Origin: Stropharia rugosoannulata
Lineage: Eukaryota; Basidiomycota; Agaricomycetes; Agaricales; Strophariaceae
DNA: 64,000 nucleotides
NCBI GenBank assembly: GCA_028532985.1
Contig: JANCIK010000001.1
Location: 1,922,001 to 1,986,000, forward strand
Direction: 5' to 3'
A model generated the notes under the pieces. That model saw nothing but the letters and a program-made list of their open reading frames with translations, did not search any database and was not told where the DNA came from. Numbering within the stretch: the stretch's first letter is position 1; every line of letters begins with the position of its first letter. Shown here in pieces: positions 1 to 9,770 of this stretch. Made by a program: the position numbers and the translations under genes.

Positions 1-1242
1 TCGCACCGGCAGATGCAACAACGAAAGACAAAAACGATTATACATCTACAGTGGATACTGTGATATTTGATGAAAGACGAATAGTCAGTACACAAGGTGG
101 CAAGGTGGTTGTTCGGCGATTTGATATCTAGAGATGAAGAACAAGGCCGCAATCTTCCTACAAGTCATGCGACTCGCCACAACAAAGTATGATTTGTATG
201 TGCATAACTGTGTCTTATCAAGATTTCTGCTAATCGAGGACGTAGCATTTTTCTATTTCTATGCGGGACATCTACCTCCTTGGGCTTTCATCTCCAAACA
301 TCGCCTACCCGTGAGGCAGCCGCTCTCCAGTAGTCAGCCTCTCGATGTCAGATTTAATGCTCCTCATGTAGATCCAAGGACGCGCGACGTATCACCGGTC
401 TCTAGGGTGCCCTTCTGGCCCCTGTAAGTGGGAACAATTGTCCTTGAAAGACCAAATTTTTATGAAACTATATTGGAGCATTGTTCGCCTGCAGGATGTA
501 GAATGGCTCGGGCGTTGTTTCATCCTATATGGCACTGCGTCCTATTAATGACTTTTCTTGATTGTCCATCGTGATACCTATTAGCGCCTTTTATCTAGGC
601 ACATGCCGATCGTATGCAGGGCTCTTACAGCTTACAACCACTCTACAAAATCGTGACAGTCGGCGAGGTCACTCATTTCCAGGCTCAAGCTGTGCATCGC
701 CTCTTCTCTTTTAGAAGCAAATCTTCCGATTTCCCAAGGATTGGGAGCGGAATGAAGATCCGTGTACAGCTCAGGAATGATGCTTGCGTCATTTTCATTG
801 TTCTACGTCTGTTTGACATGCTTCACCTTCACTGAGTAAGGTGGTCTCGAAGTAGCGGTCCAGGAATATATCCAGTGAGCTTACTACTATCCCAAGCTTA
901 GCCGTACTGATCAGGACATAATATCCGTGGCCATGCTTTATAGATTTTCTTTATCTATCAGAGCAGCCGAACGGAATACGCCGTTGGTGCTAACGTCTCC
1001 ATGAGTAACCTGACAGCGTAGTCAAATCAGACGAGAAACTTGTATATAGAAAGCTACTCATTCACGGCGCAACATTTAAGACTATCTGCCCTTCCAACCT
1101 TTCGCACAATACCCACCCCACTGTTTGTGGACTGACAGCACTGTGATACCAAACCATCCCCTGCACCGCACCTTTGGACCGACACATTTAAGCATTTACT
1201 CACACACTGCGTCACACCTCGGCGTTCTTCTGCACATAATCA
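1..1242. other. Upstream region without a supported gene
   Basis: No open stretch in either strand shows codon bias or a recognisable domain. The last ~150 bases before the velvet gene are C-rich on the + strand (runs of CCCAC and ACACTGCGTCACACC type), as is usual for 5' leaders of highly spliced basidiomycete genes, so promoter and leader of the next gene probably lie at about 1000-1242. Confidence 0.5.
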
Positions 1243-2954
1243 ATGTCAAATCTTCATCGCCGCCAGAACAGTGGACCCAGTGATCAGACTCGATCAGCCC
1301 CACAGACACCCAGCCTTGGGGGGCATATCACCTTCGAGGCAGGACAATTTGCAGGTCGGACGATTCGCGTAAAGCTTACTGAACTTCAGAAGGCCGAATC
1401 GGGTAGAAAGCGCGTATTGGCTTACACGGTCTTCCTTCTTTTCTACTAATGGTATCTCGTTGACAGATACGCGAAAGTGGACCGCCGCCCCTTAGATCCA
1501 CCTCCAGCTGTCCAGCTTCATCTCTTCGAAGCCGTAAATGGGGCATCAGGGTCGGAAAATGAATGGGAACAAGAGCTGTCGTACGAGTCAGTCACTTTTC
1601 ATCATTTGTCGTTTGCGCGTTTTATTGACCACTTTTTTTTACTCACAGAAATGTACTCAACGTAGGACTTATGTGTACCGTCGATTTATTTCCCGTGCCA
1701 GAAGATTTGTATGGAGAGGAGTCGCCCGGCCCTTCAACCTCTCCTCACACGTCACCACACAGCGGTCCATACTTGACACCCCCGTACACTGGCCCACCCA
1801 ACCCCAGCGGATACATTCCAAATCAGCCATCTTTAACCTACTTCCCCTTACACCCCTACATGAGCTTAGATGGTAGTGGGAGCGGTCATGTTGATGCTTC
1901 CACATCCCAGTTTCAGATCCCCCGCAGGCAACCAATGCTTGCACATCTCCATCCAAACGAGCGCCCGCGCGACACCGTATTCCAGATAGGGAACCATTTA
2001 ATAACGGAGTCGTCGAAGCTAACACCTGCATTGGTCGGCGAGCGGTTTACAGAGCCCACCTTGGTGGACTACCAAGGGAGAAAAGCGTTGATATTTGTCT
2101 TCGGGGTAAGTGTATTCGACCGGGCTTAGGACCTTTCTATCTTCTTGTTCTTAAGTCTCTGTCCTTCTGAATCCCTCTCTGTTGTGAAGTCACGAAAGTG
2201 ACTAAATCCGTACCAACGGCGATCAATTAGGGTAAGCACGAGAGTGCTTGTCTGTCCCCGTGTTTTTTTGGGGTCAAAAATGTGTCTGCATGTTTGATAG
2301 GTTTTCCCGATATCTGTTTTGCACTCCGCGAAGGGTGCATTATTGGATAACAGCTGGACACGTCTTTTCAAAAGGCTTCCTGTTATGGTTCCCCAACGTC
2401 TTGAAATCGAGCTAGAATTGGGTACAACGACTTCTCCTTTTTCCCGGTGCTAAATGAAATCAAAAAGTTGTTCTGAACTTTAGCGATAAAGTTGCCCAAC
2501 TCGGCTCCACCTTGAGCAACGAGACACATATATTCTATTAGTTCTTCGATTTTCTATTGTTGTACTTTTCTTCTTTCCCCGCCGGACTTGATTATCTTGC
2601 TTCATTCACGCTGATCACTATCATCACAGGATCTCGCCGTGCGAAGGGAAGGCGTATTTATACTACGCTACCGAGCATTCGACATATTTTCCAATGTGCC
2701 AGAGACAGAGGACAAGCCCGTGCTTGCAGAACTTTACGGCGGCCCCTTCAAGGTTTATTCTACACGTGAATTTCCAGGGCTAGAACCATCCACTGAATTA
2801 ACGCGCGTATGTCGTTGTTTTATAACACTCTTCTGTGAATTGACAATCGTCACAGACCTTGTCTAAGTATGGTGTCAGGGTGACTCTGCGCGATGCGGAG
2901 CGCAAGTCGAAGAAACGCCAAAAGGCGCCGATGGGTTCAGACGATTACGAGTAG
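1243..2954 (+). CDS. Velvet-domain regulator, VelB-like
   Basis: Fungal velvet proteins are DNA-binding regulators that dimerise and link light, development and secondary metabolism. Exons 1243-1409, 1467-1586, 1649-2105, 2630-2806 and 2856-2954 give 339 residues. The first half of the velvet fold is clear: GRTIRVKLTELQKAESGRK followed after splicing by YAKVDRRPLDPPPAVQL and NVLNVGLMCTVDLF. It is then interrupted by a ~110-residue Pro/Ser/Gly-rich insert (about residues 110-200) before the second half (LVDYQGRKALIFVFG, VFILRYRAFDIF, LYGGPFKVYSTREFPG, SKYGVRVTLRD). A split velvet domain is the hallmark of VelB in Aspergillus, hence the call; VosA or a basidiomycete-specific paralogue is possible. 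Intron 1 must use a GC donor at 1410 to join GRK to YAKVD in frame. Intron 3 is 524 bases, about ten times the local norm. The start is the first ATG in frame with the domain. Confidence 0.85.
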
Positions 2955-5900
2955 TTCACGTATCCCCGGTTGCCACAGAACAAAGAAGGGCATGTAAGTA
3001 TCCGTAACGCCCATTTAGATAACGTATCTCTTTATGCGCATCTCTATCTTCTCCCCACCATGGGCATGCCTAACCCCCTTTCTCATGTTGTACATATTCG
3101 GCTTTACCGTAGTGCCGGCGCCTGAGCTAATAATTCGCGGGGTTGTAATATTGACAAATACTCCATATCGGGACTGTGAGTGGCTTTGTCAGCGGTTTGA
3201 TGCCATTTTGGGTTCGTCCATCACAGCACACAAGTAGTAGGCTACGGTAAGCACCGTTTGGCCGAGTGAATTGAACAGTTTTCGCAGTCGTAAAAAAAGT
3301 ATGATCACATCTTGACCTATTATGTATGCCATTTCATCACCCTATATTATTATCCGAGTGATAAGCGAGGCAAGACCGGGAGTGGGCAAAAAAACCTTAA
3401 ATGACGTGAATTTGGTGTGTGTATACCAAAAGAGGTGCTCTTAAAAAGAAAAATATTCTGAATTATTGTTAGGATATAGGACGTGAGTTAATTACTTTAC
3501 ATGCAAGCACAAAGTTTGGAGTAAACTGGTTGACTATTTTGGTACGTACTTTCTTTTCCGATAAAGAACATGAGGTGCGCACGACATCAGAACCAGAAGC
3601 GACGTTTGACATCGACCTTCCGCCCTCCCTAGACATCCACAAGGGATGTACGAGGGTACAGTACATTATTGTTACTTGGTTTATTTACGGACAAATGCTG
3701 ACAATTTCTTAATTTGTTTTCGATTTTTTTTACAGCATGTTTTTGGACAAGGCAAATGCTGTGCCCTGCTGCGAACAGACATCTTTCCATTCTTTTTACG
3801 TTGGCCACATTGAGGTGCTGTCTCCCTATCTGCGGCTGTTAGCTTGCGTGGGTACTAAATTGGTCAAACGCCCAAGTTCGGCCTTCTTATCGACCGCTCA
3901 TGCTCTTGTCCAGTTGCTGCATTTTCCTTCCTTTTCCATCGGACGGGACATTGCGTACGACCGAATGAATTTCACCTGGTGACTGCAATTCTAATCTTGG
4001 ACTGTGCCTTGTGCAAGAACAAGAAATTAGCACCCCAAATGCTTGGGTTTTTCCCATTGACTCGTTAACCTCTTATTTACAACTCCTCATATCTTGCGCC
4101 ACACCTGCGAGCGTCTACTCCACCGTGGGTCCCCGTTGTCCCAAGAATCAACCTGAGTCCGGCGAACCGCAGCGGATGGCCTCGACTTCCTCTCCTTGAA
4201 CACGAGGCATAGCAATACGACAAGGAACTACCATCAGGCAACGTGTATCGCCTTTTGTTGGCCTCATTCACCTTATTTGACGGAAAATCAAAGAAAGTTG
4301 GCCAGGACTGCATATAAGGCCTGGGCACCTTCTCGACCGGAGCAGCTTTGTTACAAGCCATCTCATTACATTACCGACAGTGATCGAGGAGTCCGCGGGT
4401 TGTCGTCCCACTTCTTTGAAGCAGTCGTTCTGGCCGCCTAAGGCTTCCACGCCTCTGTCAACCTGTGTGGCCATCGTGATGGGCGGTCGCCATTCGCCCT
4501 CCAGTCATTGGCCGCCCTTCCTTGATAAGTTCTCACTGCGCCGGTGCTAGAATATATACAGGGGGATTTCGGAGACACTACGCGTTTCGCCGACTGACAG
4601 CCTAGTGTTGGGACAGGTTTTTGTAATTCTTTTCCTATTACAATCGTTATTTTATATCGCTAACGCAGTCTGCGCAGGCCTGAAAATCAACCCCACCGCG
4701 GTGCAAATAGCGGCCGTCGCTGCCTGCCAACTGACTCATTGCTCTCCCGTAGCATCCACCGGCAACCGGTACGACGGGAGGCCATTCCAGAAATTCCCTT
4801 GCCTCACCCTTATCAATTGTACTCACTGTTGCACACTTGGCGGGCCTATACTCGGTTTAGGCCTTACCCCAGCAGCAATGCGTCACTCTGTAGCACCGCC
4901 TTTTTTCATTGTTATCACCGTAAACCAGGTGTGTAGTACCTTCCAGGTGCGAGGAACGTGATCGTTCGGCCCTGACATACGTCCATCGGTGGCTTTTGTT
5001 CGGCACGTTGCGTCGAGGTTTGCATATATTTTCTCTTCATTCAGTAACTACTTCATACATGCACCCGCCTACCGTCGTGAGCAGTGGGACCGTTATTATT
5101 CTCTGGCATATCAATTGTTGTGGTTGGCAACGTTTTCACACCTTTTGTTAGGTGGGTCACAAGAAAATCTAGAACATAACGTAAAGATCGCCTACCCCTG
5201 CTGTAGTAAGCGCTTCCGGCGGAGTATCTATTACTTTATATTACTCACTTCTGTTTTTAATGAGGCGTAAACGCCGCACAGGCTGTCCATCATGACCGAA
5301 GGTCTTCCCGCTGTCGCATCATAATATTATGTCTGCACGTAAAACTGTGAAGATAAAAGTGCCGCCTCAATTATTCTTCTTCTGTCTTCGCCCTCCCTCT
5401 ATGCGCAGCTGCGTTCAGCAAGTTTATCCGATCTATCACATATCAAGGCACTCTTGTTCACTGTGATCGTCGATGTGATCATCAATGTACATTATGCACC
5501 CTTGAATCCATCACTCGCCGCGCGGCGATCTCGCAAGCGACTAGCACCCGAGCGACGTCGTACAGTGGCAAAACAGATCACTAGCACCGCTGCTGACCGT
5601 TACTCCGCCTCTTCCATGGAAAATGTGGCTGGTTTTTTTATGTATTAAGTCACCCACTGGGTCGTACTTCGCATAAATTTCACTGACATGTATATTAAAT
5701 TCAATATTCGAGCAGCTGTGTCGCTACGAAGTTTGGATTTGCCGTACTACCGCTCCCAAAAGAAGGTTCGAAAAAACGACAGCCTGCAGCGTCGAGCGCA
5801 CAGCGATTGTGTAAGCACCCCCGTTGAATGAAAACACCCATGACATGCATGACAGACCAAACGTATATATAACAGCTTCAAGCTTGGAGAGCAACGGCGC

Positions 5901-7500
5901 TAAAACCAGCACTCCTTTCGAACACAAACATACTGTCGCAGGTTGGTCGTGGAACCGATAATTTCATGCACGAACCCGATCGGTGCTGAATCAGACGAGG
6001 ACCGGCTCCTGGAACTCGTAGCACGGACAAAATATAGTTACACTTTTCACTGTGCGCATTCCTCATTTCTTTATTGATAAATCCATGCGGCGTGCTGGTC
6101 GGGTCAAATCCAAAGCTAGATCCAACCTTTGAAGGTCGTCTTGAACAGTGTGCAACTGTTGTAAGGTGTGTTACATCCCTGAATTTACTGCTGTTAGCAC
6201 ATATATTACTAGGACTGATTGTTACGAGAGATATCACTTAGGGTATTGGTAACTTGGTAACATGAATATAATTCTGAAAACGAAGCAAAGACGAAGTTTA
6301 TAAAACAGCTGAGCGCTGAGCTGTGGATGTTAGGTTACAGTTGACTTGACTGTCATAACTGTCTCGACGAGTTCGTCTGGCTTTGTTCATCCTCGCGTAC
6401 TCTAGTCCCAACTTTTAGAGATTTCGGCTCCGTAGTGACAGGCTTATAAGTACTTCGGTGGTGTTGCCATACCAAATTCAACCTGAGCTAGAATAATCCT
6501 GACCTGCTCGTCAGTGATCCCAGGCGCATTCACTCTGATGCTTTTAACCGATAACAGACGCGTTAGCGTCTTGTTACCGCGTAGTGCATAGTACTATCCT
6601 AGTGTATTAATGCCTAGGTCAAATGAGAAATTCATGTCTTCGTCTTGTCATCTTCGTACTTGTTCCATTGTTTCAGGTAATTATCCGGTCACTTCTATGC
6701 TCGGCGAAAGCAACTAGCTCATTGCAGCTCCCTAATAACGAGCTCAATAACGAGTACATTTCAGTCTGCAATTTTCTAAAGGACATTTCTACGCGCATAT
6801 GCGCATTCACAAGCAGTTACATTGCCGCTGATCCTCAGCGGCGCGCCGAGCGTAGTGTGCGGAGGAACTGCGGCGCCGCGCTGACTGGGTGCGCATCGCG
6901 AAGAGTGTGCGCGCCGCATTTGTTCGCGCGATTACACGCGGCACGGTGCGGCGGTCCCACGCGCCTGGGTACGCGACGCGGGTCGAGCGCATGGCTGTTC
7001 TTCTACGCAAGAGTAGTCTGATTGGTATGATCATTGCCGTACTGGGTCCCGGCTCTACCAAAGAGGGCGGAGCTCCGTTCGAGTGGCTTTTGCTTGCATG
7101 TATGGACGGTGGAGCTGCGTGTCTTGACGAGAGTTGATCTGCGATGGGAGTGTCTGGCGCTGGCGTTCGGATGGGACGCCAGAGTATGGACGTGAGCCTA
7201 CATGGGGCGAGAAAGACTTGCGTAGATGTATTTGCCACAGCAGGAGCCAAAACTATAAGGGACAGTCCTGGTCCATCTATCCCGGGTTCTGTAGCTGATA
7301 TATGGCGGAAGTGGCAGGCGCAGAGTGGGATTAATAGTGACCGATGATGTCATACAGAGCAGTTCCGGTACCAGCACGTGATCGTGTCGCGCCGGGTGGC
7401 GGCTGACGGATAATGATGATCAGCCGGGAGCGCGTCTCTGCATCGTCGACGGTGGGGCCAGTGCCAAGTTGACAACTGAGAGCACGAATAGATCGGCTAG
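2955..7500. other. Gene-sparse stretch, nothing assignable
   Basis: About 4.5 kb with only short open stretches (under 135 codons) on both strands, none with a recognisable motif or consistent splice sites. The region 3480-3830 contains two open pieces separated by a GT...CAG interval and could be a decayed gene, but no family could be named. Bases 6830-7000 are very GC-rich with many CG dinucleotides. Old transposon remnants are possible; no terminal repeats were recognised by eye. Confidence 0.4.
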
Positions 7501-8366
7501 GGCCCCAGTTTCAGACGCATGCCTCAGCAAACGGACGCTGCAAGACGGGTGAGCGTCGACATGGTGGATGACACGCCTGATGGGCAGAAGATAAGGGTCG
7601 CCGGGCGGTACGTGGCTTGTGCATGCGCGTTTGACGTGTCGCGCTGAATGGCGCCCCCCAGAGTGCTTGCGTACGATGTGCTGACGGGGATCGCGGTGCT
7701 GGGCGGGCGGACGCGGCGGGGGGTGCTGGTGGACGTAGCGCTGTGCATGGGCGACGAGGGTGCGGCGGCGTGGGCGCAGGAGCGGCGGGCGATGGTGATG
7801 GTGGTGGGGCGCGTGGAACGGTGCGAGGTGCGTGGCCGGTGCATGGGTGCGAGCGAGCTGTCCGCTGAGGGGTTGCAGGCGGCGGTGGAGGTGCCTCGGG
7901 GGGCGGGCGGGGTGGAGGTGGACGCGCGGCGCGTTGTGCGGGGGGTGCTGGTCGTCGGTGCGGCTGAGCTGGACCTCGGGCTATGGGACGCAGTGGCGGG
8001 GGAGGCGACGGGGGACGGCCGCATGTATGATGTATGAAAACATGCAGATGATTGGCGGGGTGATGGATAAGGGCGGGCCGGGTGATCTGGAGAAATCTGG
8101 ACATGTAGTAGCTGGGCTTGAAGAAAGAAAGAGCGGCACAACATGCCGAGTCCTCAATCCGTCCCAAAATGGAAAATGCGCCTGTCCACTAAATGTACTC
8201 GCTTGACCTCGAGTGCTTATAACACCCACACCACTCTTCCCCCGGAACAACCTGCCCTTTCCTGCCCCCCCACCACCACAAACGTCCCCGCCCCACCCGT
8301 CCTCATCGTGCACCCACCCTCCCCACAACTTCCAGCCTACCCCACACGGCCCCATCTGAGGCCCCC
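7501..8366. other. Strand-skewed GC-rich block and leader of the next gene
   Basis: From about 7660 to 8030 the + strand is very G-rich and C-poor; from about 8220 to 8366 it flips to C-rich. The minus strand is open in two frames for over 200 codons (7511-8167 and 7524-8144); the second frame mostly uses C-ending codons (Ser, Thr, Ala, Pro), the codon style of genes here, while the + strand frame 7648-8037 uses mainly G-ending codons. A minus-strand low-complexity gene head-to-head with the gene at 8367 is conceivable, but GC-rich sequence has few stops, so no gene is asserted. Confidence 0.35.
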
Positions 8367-9770
8367 ATGTCTGCCATGCTCGACGTCGACGCCGACCACC
8401 TCTACTCCCGCTGGGCCTACGCAACATCCGACGCCCGCTCAGAGCCCATCCCCCCTTTCAGACCCCAGCCCCGCATCGTTCCTGCGTCCCACAACCCTGC
8501 CCGTCCGCCGCCCCCACCCACCCCCACCCCACCCACTCTCGCCTACTACACCAAGGGCGTCTGGACCGAAGACGGCAACTTCCTCTGGGATGAAGAGCAC
8601 CCCCTCGTCCAGAGCTATCTCGATGAAGTCCGGTCCCACAAGTCTTTCGTTCCCGCTACAGACGAAAAGATCCTCGCCCTCGCTGCTCTCAGCGTGCTGC
8701 AGCACCCCGAGGACATCGCCCACTGGATCCTGTGGAACGCCGATTCCTATTATCACATTGGCGCAGTGGTAGACAAGATAGCTCGTACGCATTGTCCTTT
8801 CTTTCTTTCTTGCAGCTCTGCTCACTCCCCCATCTCCCACCCCCCACTTGCAGTGGCACGGCCCAGGCAAATCCTCACCTCTGTGCCCTGGAACGGCGCC
8901 AGAGAGTACAAACTCATAGTCAACGCGCGACAGTACAAGTTCGACTGCATCGTCGTTCGCCGGAAGTGGTACAGCACTGACTGCACCGGCACCGAGACCA
9001 ACAAACGCAACCTCCGGTCGAGTGGCGAGCAGTCTGAGCTGACAGTCAACGAGTACTTTGGCATCGTCGAGAACGAAGGATCCTCTCGCCGCAAGGCACC
9101 CAAATACCTAATCCGCCCTGCATCGTCTCAAAGCTCCTCAAAGTCGTCCTCCCCACCCCCGCCCCCAGCTAAGCGAACCCGGCGCCCTGCCGCCCCGGCG
9201 GGCCCGTCACCCGCGCATCCCTCATCCAAACTCGCTTCCCCTACAGACGCTGCACCGGCCTCATCCCAGCCTGTCAACAGGACCAGCACACGAATTCGCC
9301 GAAAGGTGACTCCGTCCTCGCGCTCGCCGCGCATCGTGTCCGCCACAGCGGCCGCACCGACATCTCCAGAGGAGCCTATAGCGGCCCCCATTCCAGTGCC
9401 CGCAGTGGCACAGACACATTCAAGGAACCGATCGAGTTCGGCACAGTCATCATCATCGTCGTCTGCGGAGAGCAGTGAGACCGTTGTTGAGCGATCGCCG
9501 TCGGTTTCGTCCGTTGAGACTGCGGTGCCACTCGTGTCACCCCGGAAGCGCAAGATCATTGAGGTCGAGGAAGACGAAGACGATATCGTCAAGGCGCTGG
9601 TCGCCGACGAAGCAGAAGGGATGCAGACTCGTCACCGCGCGTCGCGCACCCGCGGCAGCGCCTCTGCGGAGAGCAGTCGGGCTCCATCACGCGTTGGTAC
9701 ACCTACAGCTGAGCCACGCCCGAAGGCTTCAGCACGCGCTCGTCCCCGGACAAAGAGAGCTCGGGTATGA
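8367..9770 (+). CDS. Orphan Pro/Ser-rich nuclear-type protein
   Basis: The family is not recognised. Exons 8367-8784 and 8854-9770 give 444 residues; the 69-base intron has GTACGC, a long pyrimidine tract and TTGCAG, but because its length is a multiple of three a 467-residue unspliced reading is also open. The N-terminal ~230 residues look folded: after a proline-rich linker (~45-60) comes a Trp/Tyr-rich block (YYTKGVWTEDGNFLW, IAHWILWNADSYYH) and a segment rich in basic and aromatic residues (REYKLIVNARQYKFDCIVVRRKWY). The C-terminal half is low complexity (Ser/Ala/Pro) with an RKRK-acidic cluster (about residue 373) and ends in RPRTKRARV, both resembling nuclear localisation signals. Strongly C-ending codons support expression. 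A nuclear role is inferred from composition only. Confidence 0.7.
   Translation: MSAMLDVDADHLYSRWAYATSDARSEPIPPFRPQPRIVPASHNPARPPPPPTPTPPTLAYYTKGVWTEDGNFLWDEEHPLVQSYLDEVRSHKSFVPATDEKILALAALSVLQHPEDIAHWILWNADSYYHIGAVVDKIARTHCPFFLSCSSAHSPISHPPLAVARPRQILTSVPWNGAREYKLIVNARQYKFDCIVVRRKWYSTDCTGTETNKRNLRSSGEQSELTVNEYFGIVENEGSSRRKAPKYLIRPASSQSSSKSSSPPPPPAKRTRRPAAPAGPSPAHPSSKLASPTDAAPASSQPVNRTSTRIRRKVTPSSRSPRIVSATAAAPTSPEEPIAAPIPVPAVAQTHSRNRSSSAQSSSSSSAESSETVVERSPSVSSVETAVPLVSPRKRKIIEVEEDEDDIVKALVADEAEGMQTRHRASRTRGSASAESSRAPSRVGTPTAEPRPKASARARPRTKRARV

Noticed and set aside
4605..4961. 118-codon frame with hydrophobic, signal-peptide-like start
   Set aside because: No family match, no flanking introns and poor codon bias; the hydrophobic start is likely chance in a T-rich stretch.
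9128..9592. Minus-strand 154-codon frame rich in Ser and Asp
   Set aside because: Exact antisense of the Ser/Ala-rich coding tail of the 8367 gene.
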